Of a DNA stretch of 64,000 nucleotides, positions 54,345 to 63,959 are shown in pieces. The notes beneath the pieces were generated by a model. It did not search any database, had not been told where the DNA came from, and saw only the letters and a program-made list of their open reading frames with translations. Every line of letters begins with the position of its first letter. Positions within the stretch are counted from its first letter, which is position 1. The position numbers and the translations under genes were made by a program. The stretch lies in contig CAVVSK010000008.1 in NCBI GenBank assembly GCA_963750965.1, positions 23,866 to 87,865 of the forward strand, written 5' to 3'. The DNA comes from CANKHA01 sp963750965 (lineage in GTDB: Bacteria; Pseudomonadota; Alphaproteobacteria; Rhizobiales; Xanthobacteraceae).

Positions 54345-55265
54345 CTATGGCGCAAACACCCGCAGCGCATTCGGCCTTGCCCGGTAGCGCAGGGGCGGGC
54401 GCAGTATCGTCACTTCGCCGTCAAGCGCGACCAGGAGCCGGCTGGTGCGCGAGGTGATTTCCAAGTCAGGCACTTTCACCGCGCGCAGGTCGCGCGATTG
54501 GTCCAAGAAGCCAAGCAGCGAGCGGCAGGCGAGCCAAAACAAGGCTAGGCGGCTCTGTCGCTGGGCGACATAGACGCATAATTCGCCGGCATCCAGGCGT
54601 TCGCGTTTCCCGGCGGCCCGGCCGGTTAGGCAATATTCATTGTTGCCGATGAAGACGCAGGGGCTTCGATACGGCTCGGCCAGTCCGCCGGCGCGAATGC
54701 GAAGCCGCCGCATCGGAAAATACCGCAGCGTGCGCAAGATCGCAAAAGCCATTGCTGTCCATTTGCGCATGCCACGTCGTTCCTGCAGGCGCTGGCGGTC
54801 AAGCACGAGATACGGATAGATCCCGATGGAGGAGTTGTTGACGAAGATCTTGCCATTGACCTCACCGAGATCGACTGATTGCACTTGACCGGCGGCGATG
54901 AGCGCGACCGCCTGCTCGAGCGCAAGCGGGATGCCGAGATCCCTGGCGAAATGATTAAGCGTGCCGAGCGGCAAGATACCGACGGGGACGTCGCTACCGG
55001 CAAATACGCTCGCGACGGATGCGATGCTGCCGTCGCCGCCGCCGACCACGAGAGCGTCGATCTGTTTATTCTCGGCCTGCCGCAGCGCACGCTTGGCGCC
55101 TGCTTTCAGCTCCCTACCCGAAAGAAAATCCAGCCTCGCCGTAATCCCATGGCGCGTGAAGGCTGCGGCAACCGTTTCGCTCAGCGTGCGGCCATCCCGG
55201 CATACAATATTGCCTGCCGCATTATTGAGGAGTACGGCCACCCTGATGCGCTTCGTCTGAGACAT
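54345..55265 (-). CDS. Diacylglycerol / sphingosine kinase-like lipid kinase (YegS type)
   Basis: 306 residues from ATG 55265; the frame upstream is not similar to anything. The DAGK catalytic motif is VVGGGDGSIASVAS with GILPLGTLNHFARDLGIPLA, and the nucleotide-binding NNAAGN is near the start. It phosphorylates a lipid head group in the membrane. It runs in the same direction as nadK with a 94-bp gap. Confidence 0.9.
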   Translation of the reverse strand: MSQTKRIRVAVLLNNAAGNIVCRDGRTLSETVAAAFTRHGITARLDFLSGRELKAGAKRALRQAENKQIDALVVGGGDGSIASVASVFAGSDVPVGILPLGTLNHFARDLGIPLALEQAVALIAAGQVQSVDLGEVNGKIFVNNSSIGIYPYLVLDRQRLQERRGMRKWTAMAFAILRTLRYFPMRRLRIRAGGLAEPYRSPCVFIGNNEYCLTGRAAGKRERLDAGELCVYVAQRQSRLALFWLACRSLLGFLDQSRDLRAVKVPDLEITSRTSRLLVALDGEVTILRPPLRYRARPNALRVFAP

Positions 55266-55359
55266 GCGACCACTCGACGGGGAGCCGACGCTAATGCGTG
55301 GCGCCGTCGCATGTTCCCAGTGCTGGATTACTGATCCCCTGTTCCGGGCGGGCGACGCA

Positions 55360-56142
55360 TCAATATCCGAACTGTTCGCGGATGATCCGCTCGTCCAGGC
55401 TATGGCCGGGGTCAAACAGCATATGCATGGAAATGTCGTGGTCCATCCGGATATCGACCGATTTTACCGAGCGCACCTCGGTATGGTCGGCGACCGCCGC
55501 GCAAGGGCGCTTGTCAGCTTCCAGCACCTCGACGGTCACCTTGGCCGCGTCCGGCAACAGCGCGCCGTGCCAGCGCCTAGGACGGAACGGGCTGATCGGG
55601 GTCAGCGCCAGGAGCGGCGCATTGATCGGAATGATCGGTCCCTGGGCGGAGAGATTATAAGCGGTGGATCCCGCCGGCGTGGACACCAGCACGCCGTCGG
55701 CGACGAGTTCGGACAGACGCTCCTTGTCGTCGATCAAAATCCGCAACCGCGCCGCCTGATAGCTTTCGCGAAACAGCGAGACCTCATTGATGGCATAAGA
55801 TTCATGGGCCTTTCCCTGTATGTCGCGGGCGCACATCAGCAGCGGATGGATCACCGCGATTTTCGCCGCCGCCAGCCGTTCCTTGAGCTTGTCGTCGGAA
55901 AATTCATTCATCAGGAATCCGACGGTACCGCGATGCATTCCATAGATCGGCTTGCCGGCCTGCATGAAGCGATGCAGGGTTTGCAGCATCAGGCCGTCGC
56001 CCCCCAGGGCGACGACCACGTCGGCGGAATCGGGATCGACATCACCGTAGCGGCGCGCGAGCGCCTCGCGGGCCTTTGCGGCTTCCGGGCTGGAACTGGC
56101 GACAAACGCAATTCGTTCGTAGCTGGGATCGGAGCGGACCAT
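55360..56142 (-). CDS. nadK: NAD kinase
   Basis: 260 residues from ATG 56142 with AAGG. All motifs are present: VVVALGGDGLMLQTLHRFMQ, RGTVGFLMNEF, INEVSLF and DGVLVSTPAGSTAYNLSAQG. It makes NADP from NAD with ATP. The upstream extension of the frame to 56361 is not part of the gene, since it overlaps cutA on the other strand. Confidence 0.97.
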   Translation of the reverse strand: MVRSDPSYERIAFVASSSPEAAKAREALARRYGDVDPDSADVVVALGGDGLMLQTLHRFMQAGKPIYGMHRGTVGFLMNEFSDDKLKERLAAAKIAVIHPLLMCARDIQGKAHESYAINEVSLFRESYQAARLRILIDDKERLSELVADGVLVSTPAGSTAYNLSAQGPIIPINAPLLALTPISPFRPRRWHGALLPDAAKVTVEVLEADKRPCAAVADHTEVRSVKSVDIRMDHDISMHMLFDPGHSLDERIIREQFGY

Positions 56143-56277
56143 TTGGTGAGCCTTGCGAACGCGATACGTTACCACGCAATGAACGTCCGATATCGGGTAG
56201 ACCGACATCGGTGGATTGCCGACATCGGCTAAGACCCGAGATCGGCGAGGCCGGCCCATCGCATCGAGGATGACCGA

Positions 56278-56607
56278 ATGGAACGCGCGGTTTTCGTCTA
56301 TACGACCTACCCATCCATTGTCGAGGCGGAGGAGGCCGGTCGGGCGCTGATCGAGCAGCATCTGGCGGCCTGCGTGAACATCTTACCCGGCATGATATCG
56401 CATTACCGCTGGCAGGGAACAATCGAGCGCGCGGAGGAAGTGGTGATGCTGATCAAGACCCGCGCCTCGCTGGCGGAGGAGGTGTGCGCGCGGGTCAAAG
56501 CCCGTCATTCCTACGAAACGCCGGCCATCCTGGTGCTGCCGTTCGAAAGCGTGGATCAGACCTACCTGGCCTGGGTGATGGCGGAAACCGAGAAGAACTC
56601 GGGTTAA
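56278..56607 (+). CDS. cutA: Divalent-cation tolerance protein CutA
   Basis: 109 residues with the CutA1 signature: VYTTYPSIVEAEEAGRALIE, LAACVNILPGMISHYRWQGT and EEVVMLIKTRASLAEEV. It forms a trimer and binds copper in some species, but its physiological role is debated. It is divergent from nadK; the 5' ends are 135 bp apart. Confidence 0.95.
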   Translation: MERAVFVYTTYPSIVEAEEAGRALIEQHLAACVNILPGMISHYRWQGTIERAEEVVMLIKTRASLAEEVCARVKARHSYETPAILVLPFESVDQTYLAWVMAETEKNSG

Positions 56608-56732
56608 GCGTGTGATCGCCGGAAGCGCATCGCACGTCGGACTACCCGACTTACGCTCTTAATGCTTCTGGAATTGGGCCAAGACCTAGTTCGCTGGCCA
56701 TGTGATAAGGGACACAGCGCCACCTAAACGAG

Positions 56733-56755
56733 ATGGCCGGGACGAGCCCGGCCAT
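56733..56755. terminator. Hairpin between cutA and the TPR gene
   Basis: Perfect 9-bp inverted repeat, ATGGCCGGG and CCCGGCCAT, with the 5-base loop ACGAG, between convergent genes. No T-run on either side. Similar ATGGCCGGG hairpins are common intergenic ends in Bradyrhizobium-type genomes. Confidence 0.65.
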
Positions 56756-56792
56756 GACGACTTGAAGAAAACGAAGACTTTGGTGGTGGCGA

Positions 56793-57353
56793 TCAATAAG
56801 TGAACTTGCCCTCCATCACGCCCCTGAGATTCTTGTAGGGCTCGCAGTCGTTCCCACCACAGATCATGCTGATCTTCTGCAGGAAGTCCTCGGCTTTGAG
56901 CACGTTACCCTGCTCGGCATGCCACATGCCGTAATAGGACAGGGTGACGACATGCACTGGGTCAGCCTTCAGCGCGCGGTCATACCAGAATTTCGCCTTG
57001 TCATAATCGCCGAGCTTGCGCCAGGCAAAGCCGACGCTGGTGGCGACGTCGGGATGATCATCCTGTCCGAGCGCGAGCATGGCGGCTATACCATCCTCAT
57101 ATTTCTCAGACTTGATCAGGTCATAGGCGGTCTTGTAGCCATCGAGGAATTGCGACTGCTTGTCTTTCTTCTGCTGCCCGGTCGTGGGCGCATTGGTTTT
57201 TTTCTTGGCGTCGGGTTTTTTCTTGTCGGCAGCGGGCGCCGGCGGCGGCGTGGGATTCTCTTTCATGTCCGCGAGAGCCGGGCCGGCCGCCAGCGCGAAG
57301 CCGAGCAGGGCGGCCGCGCCAAGGAGAAGGATCTTATGCTTACGGGTTGTCAT
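56793..57353 (-). CDS. Exported TPR-repeat protein
   Basis: 186 residues from ATG 57353. Sec signal peptide (cleavage after ALAD), then a Lys/Pro-rich linker (KKKPDAKKKTNAPTTGQQKK) and two to three tetratricopeptide repeats (KSEKYEDGIAAMLALGQDD, LGDYDKAKFWYDRALKADP and LSYYGMWHAEQGNVLKAEDF). The C-terminus has a pair of cysteines (ICGGNDCEPYKN). It probably scaffolds periplasmic proteins; the partner is unknown. Confidence 0.85.
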   Translation of the reverse strand: MTTRKHKILLLGAAALLGFALAAGPALADMKENPTPPPAPAADKKKPDAKKKTNAPTTGQQKKDKQSQFLDGYKTAYDLIKSEKYEDGIAAMLALGQDDHPDVATSVGFAWRKLGDYDKAKFWYDRALKADPVHVVTLSYYGMWHAEQGNVLKAEDFLQKISMICGGNDCEPYKNLRGVMEGKFTY

Positions 57354-57515
57354 GACGTTTCCTCGCTCGAAAAATGCCCGAAGGAAAACAGCCAACTGCG
57401 CGCGTGATAGCTTGCCCGATTAAACACCGCAATACCATGACCTAACAAAGGAATGTGAACAGGGGGCCTGGCTCCCTGTCACTCTCTCGTTTCCGTGAAG
57501 AGGGAGGTTTTCGCG

Positions 57516-59510
57516 TCACCTGAATTGCGCCCGTAACCCTGCATAGGCCGCAAAACCCTGGGCTCGATAGGAAAACACCTCCTCATAGTGGCTGTCGAAG
57601 ATGTTTTCAGCCCGTATATAGGCGGTGGTCGTCGGCGTGAGGTCGTAGGACAGGATGCCGCCCACGGTCGTATAGGCGTCGAGTGTCACCGGGGTCAGCG
57701 GGAAACGGAACCAGGTATCGGGCATGCTGCCGTTGTAGACGACGTTGACCGTTAGGCGCGTACGTTGGTCGGGCATATTGATCGTTGCCGATCCCGCGCC
57801 TGCGTGCCTGGGCCGGCGGATCTCCGGCGTGCCGTCGGCGAGTTTGGCGATGGTGTAGGTATAGGTACCGGCGAGCGTGAGCCAGTCGGTTGGCGTCGCC
57901 TTGGCGGAGATCTCCACGCCGTGGCGGGGGCTGGTGCCTTCCTCGTTCACTACCGTCGACAGAAACCCGCCACCGGCGGAAACGGTGACGATCTTGTCCT
58001 CGAACTCGGAAGCGAAATAGGTCACGTCGACTACCAGGCGCCGGTCGAAGAAGGCCTGCTCCACGCCAGCGTCCCAGCCAAGCGAACGCTCCGGCCTTAG
58101 GTCGGGATTGCCGATGAAGCTGCCGACAAAGAAGCCAAATTGCTCGGTGAAGGTCGGATTGGTGACGCCGGTGCCGATGCTGGCATGCAGCCGCGTGCCC
58201 GTCGACGGAAAGCGCTGCGATATCGTTTCACGCCAGGTGGTGACGTCGGCAAAGCCGCTGTTGTCGTCGTGCCGCAGCGCCGAGGTCAGGGTCATGTTCC
58301 ACGGCAGGTCGAGCGCGTATTCGCCGGCGAGCCCGGTGCGCGTGCGCTCGGCGCCTTTCGCCCAGAAGGCGGCAGCAGCCGGGTCACCAAATGGCCCGGA
58401 CAGCGAGGCGGAATTGATCGTGAGGAATTCCTTCTGGTAATCGGCCAGGAAGGAGAGAGTATGCGTCTCGCCGCCGAGCAATTGCGTGTGTTGCTTCAGC
58501 GTCGCCTTGTAATCGAAGTTGTCGCGATAGCCGTCGGAATTGAAGAAGCCGAAGACGACGTCGTCGTCATGGCGCTTCTCATCATAGCGGCTGGCACCGA
58601 GGCGCTGCACGAAGGCGCCGTCGAATAGCGACCAGGTCGCGGCGGCGCGGCCATTGATCCCGCGGAAATGATTGAAGTCGAACTCGTTGTCGGCGGCGAG
58701 GCCTTCGAACGGGCCGAAGAAAGGCTGCGCATCGAATTGCGTGTGCCGCTCGGTATAACGCACGGCGCCTTCAATGTTGAAGCCGGGGAACAGGTCGGCA
58801 CCGACCTTGCTCGTGAGCGTGGTGGCGTGGCTGCCGTCGCGCTCGCTGCCGAAGCGGGAGAGGTTGTAGCCCGAGGTATTGTTGTGATCGACGGTCACCG
58901 CGCCGTAGAACGGCCCGTTGCTGCCGCGGGCGCTGGCGCCGGCGGCGATGGTGTTCATCGAGCCGCCCTCGACGCGCACATTCACCTCCGGCTTGGCGAG
59001 ACCGCGGCCGGTCTTGGTCACCACCGAGATAACGCCGGAATGGGCATTGGCGCCGTAGAGTCCCGACTGCGGACCGCGGATCACCTCGATCCGCTCGATG
59101 TCCTCGATGGCGAAATCAGCGAAGTTGAAGTCGCCTTGATCGATGGAGTTCACTGGCACGCCGTCGATCAACACCAGCAGCTGGTTGGATTCGGCCCCGC
59201 GGATACGCACCTGGGTGAGCGTGCCGCGGCCGCCGTTCTGGTTCACTGCGACGCCGGGGACGGTGCGCAATGCATCGGCGATCGTGGTGAAGCCCTTGTT
59301 GCGCAGATCCTCGCCCGTCATCACGGTGACGGCGGAGCCGACCTTCGATGCGTCGGTCGCCGCCTGGTTGGCGTAGATGACGATGCGCGGGATTTCCGGC
59401 TCCTGGGCCTGCGCCGTGGCGCTGGCAAGACCGGCAACAAGCAAGCCCGGCGCGAGCGCCCGGCAATAACCCTTCAATCGGACAGACGAAACAAACAAAA
59501 ACAAAGACAT
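57516..59510 (-). CDS. btuB: TonB-dependent receptor, BtuB-like
   Basis: 664 residues from ATG 59510. Signal peptide (about 35 residues, cleavage near AQAQE), TonB box IPRIVIYAN, plug domain with DALRTVPGVAVNQNGGRGTL and VLIDGVPVNSIDQGDFNF, then a 22-strand barrel. The protein lacks the usual terminal Phe (ends QFR). A cobalamin riboswitch precedes it, so it most likely imports vitamin B12 or a corrinoid. ExbBD/TonB and a B12 ABC transporter are not in the window. Confidence 0.92.
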   Translation of the reverse strand: MSLFLFVSSVRLKGYCRALAPGLLVAGLASATAQAQEPEIPRIVIYANQAATDASKVGSAVTVMTGEDLRNKGFTTIADALRTVPGVAVNQNGGRGTLTQVRIRGAESNQLLVLIDGVPVNSIDQGDFNFADFAIEDIERIEVIRGPQSGLYGANAHSGVISVVTKTGRGLAKPEVNVRVEGGSMNTIAAGASARGSNGPFYGAVTVDHNNTSGYNLSRFGSERDGSHATTLTSKVGADLFPGFNIEGAVRYTERHTQFDAQPFFGPFEGLAADNEFDFNHFRGINGRAAATWSLFDGAFVQRLGASRYDEKRHDDDVVFGFFNSDGYRDNFDYKATLKQHTQLLGGETHTLSFLADYQKEFLTINSASLSGPFGDPAAAAFWAKGAERTRTGLAGEYALDLPWNMTLTSALRHDDNSGFADVTTWRETISQRFPSTGTRLHASIGTGVTNPTFTEQFGFFVGSFIGNPDLRPERSLGWDAGVEQAFFDRRLVVDVTYFASEFEDKIVTVSAGGGFLSTVVNEEGTSPRHGVEISAKATPTDWLTLAGTYTYTIAKLADGTPEIRRPRHAGAGSATINMPDQRTRLTVNVVYNGSMPDTWFRFPLTPVTLDAYTTVGGILSYDLTPTTTAYIRAENIFDSHYEEVFSYRAQGFAAYAGLRAQFR

Positions 59511-59694
59511 GACGTGCCTCCGCGGCGTTGGCTGAAACGGATCGCGGAGACGCGGGCCAGCAGGCACGCACCTGTCCAAGACAAAGGGTTGAGACAACAG
59601 GCCATAGGCCGGTCCCCCGCGACGGTTTACACACGTCATCGCTGCGGAAAGACCCGCCCCGAACGCGCGCCCCGCGCGTCGGAAGGATGACTGT

Positions 59695-59850
59695 GTAGGC
59701 AGGTCTCCTGGCTCGCGGGTCGCCGCCCTTATTCCGCCTTCCCGGGTTTTCACCCAGTGGCATCTGGAACAGGGCTCGCCGCTGACAGTTGCGGGGGCAG
59801 CTTCGGATTAGGCCCTAAGCAATACAGCGGGCCGCACCGAATTCCCTTTT
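59695..59850 (-). promoter_or_regulatory. Cobalamin riboswitch
   Basis: Read on the minus strand it has GCTGCCCCCGCAACTGT (59785-59801), GCCACTG (59755-59761), GGGAAGGC and the B12 box GAGCCAGGAGACCTGCC (about 59698-59714). All conserved blocks are in the right order and spacing. The leader then runs about 185 bp to the btuB start. High cobalamin should switch the gene off. Confidence 0.95.
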
Positions 59851-60026
59851 GGCCGGCCTGAGCCGGCACACCTACACAAGCGGGGCAAGTGAAACCGGCA
59901 GCGCTGAACTTGTCAACGACCCGGCGCGGCGCCGATCAAAAAAACTTGGGCTGCAGCAAAAATGTCCACGTTACGGTTTGGTGCGAGTGCATTACACTTT
60001 GCCTGAGATTCGACAGGGGGGACTTC

Positions 60027-60596
60027 ATGGCTGTCATTCGCATGCTTGCCGCGGTCGCGGTACTGGCTCTTGCCGTCTTTCCAGCGGCCGCTGCCGATGA
60101 GGTGATTGAAGCCATCGACCAGGCGCGCAAGGCCTATCAGTCCGGAAATCTCGGTGAGGCGAAGCAATCGCTCGATCTGGCTTCGCAGTTGATTGGGCAG
60201 AAAAACGCCGAAGGTTTTGCTGCGCTGTTGCCAAAGGCCTTGCCTGGCTGGAAACAGGACAAGACCGACGCCACCGCGATGGGAACGAGCATGTTCGGCG
60301 CGTCCATGGCTACGGGCCGTTACACCAATGCCCAAGGCGAGGATATCGAAATCCAAATCACCGGCAACTCGGCGATGATCGCGCCGTTGGCTGCTGTCTT
60401 TGCTAATCCGCAATTCGCCGGCGCCATGGGAAAAATTGTTCGTGTCGGAAACCAGCGCGCCATTGTCACCAAGGAAGGCGACGTGCAGATGGTGGTCAAC
60501 AACAAATTCCTGGTTGTGGTCCAGGGATCAGGCAAGGCTGACGCCAAGCTGGCTTACGCGCAGGCGATCGACGTCAACAAATTGTCGAAGATGTAG
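60027..60596 (+). CDS. Conserved secreted protein, unknown
   Basis: 189 residues from ATG 60027 (AGGGGGG ahead). Sec signal with cleavage after AAAAD. The mature domain begins EVIEAIDQARKAYQSGNLGE, a helical TPR-like start, and then LLPKALPGWKQDKTDATAM, ending in a beta-rich half with GKIVRVGNQRAIVTKE. Relatives are uncharacterised periplasmic proteins. It is divergent from btuB but not part of its riboswitch control. Confidence 0.72.
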   Translation: MAVIRMLAAVAVLALAVFPAAAADEVIEAIDQARKAYQSGNLGEAKQSLDLASQLIGQKNAEGFAALLPKALPGWKQDKTDATAMGTSMFGASMATGRYTNAQGEDIEIQITGNSAMIAPLAAVFANPQFAGAMGKIVRVGNQRAIVTKEGDVQMVVNNKFLVVVQGSGKADAKLAYAQAIDVNKLSKM

Positions 60597-60710
60597 TCCT
60601 GTCGCTCTGACGTGCGAAGCTCGAAGGATGACGCATCATCCTTCGAGGGTCGCTTCACGGCCACTCGTATGCGGGTGGCGGTGCCGACAAGAAGCCGTTT
60701 CAGTATCCGA

Positions 60711-61790
60711 TCACGGCGAGGGCACTTTTACTCGCGACACTGTCCAACGCGTGACATCTTCCTCGGGCTCGTCACCGACCGCCGGCGTCAGGGGCAGCGC
60801 CAGATTGGTCACGAATATCTTGTCTTTGAGGATGACTGGACTCGCGGGGAACAGCAGCCCGTCGGGTTTGCCGTTGCGAATACCCTGGAACTCGCCGAGG
60901 CGTTCAACGACACGACCCTGTGCATTCAGCGCGACGAGCTCATCATTCTGATTAGCCGCCACCCACAGACGGCCGTTTTGGTCGAAGGCCATGCCGTCGG
61001 CGCCGTTGATGCTCTCGGCGAAGACGCTGACGGCGTTTGACGTTAGGTCGAGCTTGAGCACACGGTCATCGCCCGTGTTGGCGATGAATAATGTGGTCCC
61101 GCCGCCGTTAAGCGCGAGGCCATTGGCGCCAAAAGGTGGAAATCCTGCAGTTGCCAACAGGGGATCGTGAGAAACCGTGGTCATTGGGCACGACGGCGCG
61201 CATGTGGCCGGATTGTTGATGCGAAAGATTGCTCCCTGAAACGAGTTGGACACGTAGAGCCTGCTGCCGGTGCTGTCGAAAACCAAGCCGTTTGGCGCAG
61301 GGACGGAGTTCGAGCCGAAGATGATGCTGTCGGTGCTGCCGTCTGGATTTCCTACGCTCCGGGGAGCCGGCGGGCCGATGTGGGGCAGGTTGGCGACGTC
61401 CTCGATCGGCGTCGCGGCAAAGAAATTTGCGGAAATCCGTTGGATTTTCCCAGCGCCGAAATTGCCGATATATATTTTTCCGGTCGCGGCATGGAACGCA
61501 AGCCCGAGCAGCGGCGTGGCCCCAAAATCCCGCTGTGCGATGAGGCGCCCATTGTGATCGAAGCGCAGGAGCTTGTTCGGGTTCGGACCGAAATCGAATG
61601 TACCGACATAGATCTGGCGCGTTGCGGGGTTGGCGGTGATGCCTTCGGGAAACCGGATGCCGTCTGGCAGCGTCGCAAATCTCTGCACAGCGTCGTGGCG
61701 CCCCTGGTCATCAGCAAGGCCCGCGTGCCCACCCAGCATAACGAAGGCGATCAACGGCAACAGCTTCCAGCGTTTCAGAGACGTTTGCAT
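60711..61790 (-). CDS. Secreted beta-propeller protein (SMP-30/NHL-like)
   Basis: 359 residues with a Sec signal (cleavage near GLAD). Six-bladed propeller pattern: FPEGITANPATRQIYVGTFD, LLGLAFHAATGKIYIGNFGA, PNGLVFDSTGSRLYVSNSFQ, ANGLALNGGGTTLFIANTGD and ADGMAFDQNGRLWVAANQND. These are the SMP-30/NHL repeat phrases. It may be a lactonase or a binding protein; ligands and catalytic residues cannot be assigned from here. Confidence 0.88.
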   Translation of the reverse strand: MQTSLKRWKLLPLIAFVMLGGHAGLADDQGRHDAVQRFATLPDGIRFPEGITANPATRQIYVGTFDFGPNPNKLLRFDHNGRLIAQRDFGATPLLGLAFHAATGKIYIGNFGAGKIQRISANFFAATPIEDVANLPHIGPPAPRSVGNPDGSTDSIIFGSNSVPAPNGLVFDSTGSRLYVSNSFQGAIFRINNPATCAPSCPMTTVSHDPLLATAGFPPFGANGLALNGGGTTLFIANTGDDRVLKLDLTSNAVSVFAESINGADGMAFDQNGRLWVAANQNDELVALNAQGRVVERLGEFQGIRNGKPDGLLFPASPVILKDKIFVTNLALPLTPAVGDEPEEDVTRWTVSRVKVPSP

Positions 61791-61917
61791 GAGCCCCTCC
61801 CGCGTTGAGGTTAGACAAAGTTACGACGTAGGCTGGCAAGGTAAGCGTCGTTTGGCCGCTATATTCCCTTCCTTTTCTCGTGCTCCAAATAACTACGAGC
61901 GTTCAATGGAAGACGCG

Positions 61918-62886
61918 TCACAGCGGCCGCCATTCCACCGGGACCAGTTCGAAGCCGCCGCCGCTTCTGACGATATGCCCGGAGCCCGGGAAGGGGAAGT
62001 GATAGCCCTGCACCAGCATCCGGTCGGACGCCGCGCGATCCAGAAGCTTCTTGCGCGTGGCCACAGCGGCCTCGCCGTCCATGTCTAGCACCGGCTGCCA
62101 TTCCGGATACCGCACGAACAGTTTCGGATGATTGCTGGTATCGCTCAACACCAGCACCGAATCGTTATCCGATGCGACCGAGAAAGCGGTATGGCCCGGC
62201 GTGTGTCCCGCTGCGCCGATGGCGCTGATGCCGGGCGCCAGCTCCGCGCCGGGCGAAAAGCGCGTCACGTCATGGGCTATGTTGCGGAAGATGCGTCGGG
62301 CATTCAGCACATAGCCCTTAATCTCCGGCGCCGCGCGGCCGGGCAGGCTCTCGTCCATCCAGAAATCCCATTCCGCCTGCGGCACCTTGATCTCCGCATT
62401 CGGGAAATAGCGCTCGTCATCCTTGGTCTTGATGCCGTTGATATGGTCGGGATGGAAATGCGAGATCAGGATGATATCGATTTGCGCCGGCGTGACGCCG
62501 GCGGCGGCGAGATTGGCGTTGAACGTGCCGGCGGTGGCCGCGATCTGCCCGCCCGAGCCGGTGTCGATCAGCACGAGCTTCGAGCCGGTGTTGACGAGCA
62601 GCGCGGTGAAGGGGATCGGCAGCTTGTCGGTTGTCGGCAGGAAGGCATCGGTCATTGCCTTGCGGACATCGGCGGGATCGGCGTTGCGCACGAATTTGTC
62701 GTCGATCGGCCGCTCCCATAGCCCATCGCTCAGCGCGGTGAGTTCGTAACTGCCGATGGTGTAGCGATAAAGCGTGGGCGCCTGCATGCTTGCGAAGGGA
62801 GCCGCGGCAAGACTGCGCGTCGCGGAGAGGGCGCTCGCCGCAAAGGCGGCGCCGGCCAATACGTCGCGGCGGCTAAACGTAATCAC
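61918..62886 (-). CDS. Exported MBL-fold metallo-hydrolase
   Basis: 322 residues. Twin-arginine-like signal (SRRDVLAGAAFAASALSA). Metal site HxHxDH in ILISHFHPDHING, then His in AAGHTPGHTAF, the Asp of VLSDTSNHPK and a His near the C-terminus (GYHFPFPGSGH). These match periplasmic lactonase-like beta-lactamase-fold proteins. The substrate is unknown. It is 20 bp from the CFA-like gene, in the same direction. Confidence 0.9.
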   Translation of the reverse strand: MITFSRRDVLAGAAFAASALSATRSLAAAPFASMQAPTLYRYTIGSYELTALSDGLWERPIDDKFVRNADPADVRKAMTDAFLPTTDKLPIPFTALLVNTGSKLVLIDTGSGGQIAATAGTFNANLAAAGVTPAQIDIILISHFHPDHINGIKTKDDERYFPNAEIKVPQAEWDFWMDESLPGRAAPEIKGYVLNARRIFRNIAHDVTRFSPGAELAPGISAIGAAGHTPGHTAFSVASDNDSVLVLSDTSNHPKLFVRYPEWQPVLDMDGEAAVATRKKLLDRAASDRMLVQGYHFPFPGSGHIVRSGGGFELVPVEWRPL

Positions 62887-62906
62887 GACGGGTCTGCTTT
62901 ATTGGT

Positions 62907-63959
62907 TCACTGTTTGACCATCACCAGCCTATGCAAGGTCACCTGCTTTCGATCGAACATCACCCAGGCTGACGGGAAGAAAACCAGATAGCGATTGTAA
63001 GTCTCAACCCCGACCAGTTCCACTGCCTTATCGCGGTTCTTGGCCAGACGATTGAACCAGGCTTTCAAGGTTGGACGGTAATCGTGGCTGGAATCGTGCA
63101 CCACGTCGAATCCGGCCTCGCGCGCCGCCCAGAGATGATGTGTATGCGGAGTCAGTTCTGACCCTGGAAAGATAAGTTGGCCGGCGATCGTGCTGGTCGG
63201 CCTCCATCCGCTATTGAGCGAAAAGAAATGGTGCACCATCCTGCCATTCGGCTTCAGCGCGCCATGCAGCTTGCGCAGCAGCGGCAATATCTCGTTGGGC
63301 CGCACGTGCTCCATGGCACCGATGGAATAAATCTTGTCGTATGAATGAGGCTCGTAATCGGTGGCAATGAAGTCCTCGATCCGCACGTTGAAGCCGAATT
63401 TTTCCGCGATATGACGCGCCTGCTCTTTCGACAGGGTCATTCCCGTGAGCGACTCCTTGTCACCTGTGGCTTCATGAATATGACGGAGCATCGAACCCCA
63501 GCCGCATCCGAGCTCGAGGATGCGCTCGCCCGCGACCGGCGCGATCAGGCTGAGCAGGTGGTCGGCCTTGCGTCGCTGAGCAGTCTCCAGACTGTCCTGG
63601 CCCGACGCAAAATCCGCGCAGGAATAGAACATGAAATCGCGGTCAAGGAATAATTTGTAGAATTCGTTGGAGACATCGTAGTGATATTCGATCCCCTTGG
63701 CATGGCTCTGGTTGAGCCAGCGCGCCATCAGCAGGCGACGTTGAAACGGAAACGGGTAAGCATCGATCAACGACTGGATGAAGGGCGTTTGCTTGCGGGT
63801 GAAATACCGCCAGGTGAATTTGGGATCGAGCGGCGTGGGCGAGCTCATGTAAAACCGCAGAGCCGCGTAGGCCATTCCGTGGGTCATGGTATGCCGCGTG
63901 CGGCGCAGCCACCGGCCCGAATTCGTGATTGCAGATGGGAGAGATGACATTGCGCTCAA
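62907..63959 (-). CDS. Cyclopropane-fatty-acyl-phospholipid synthase-like methyltransferase
   Basis: 350 residues with a GTG or ATG near 63959 (ATG 63950 also fits). The CFA core is present: YHYDVSNEFYKLFLDRDFMF, SAM motif RILELGCGWGSMLRHIHEAT, then SIGAMEHVRPNEILPLLRKL. The N-terminal domain is short, as in the UfaA-like subgroup. It modifies unsaturated membrane lipids. The last 41 bp of the window beyond it hold nothing identifiable. Confidence 0.9.
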   Translation of the reverse strand: MSAMSSLPSAITNSGRWLRRTRHTMTHGMAYAALRFYMSSPTPLDPKFTWRYFTRKQTPFIQSLIDAYPFPFQRRLLMARWLNQSHAKGIEYHYDVSNEFYKLFLDRDFMFYSCADFASGQDSLETAQRRKADHLLSLIAPVAGERILELGCGWGSMLRHIHEATGDKESLTGMTLSKEQARHIAEKFGFNVRIEDFIATDYEPHSYDKIYSIGAMEHVRPNEILPLLRKLHGALKPNGRMVHHFFSLNSGWRPTSTIAGQLIFPGSELTPHTHHLWAAREAGFDVVHDSSHDYRPTLKAWFNRLAKNRDKAVELVGVETYNRYLVFFPSAWVMFDRKQVTLHRLVMVKQ

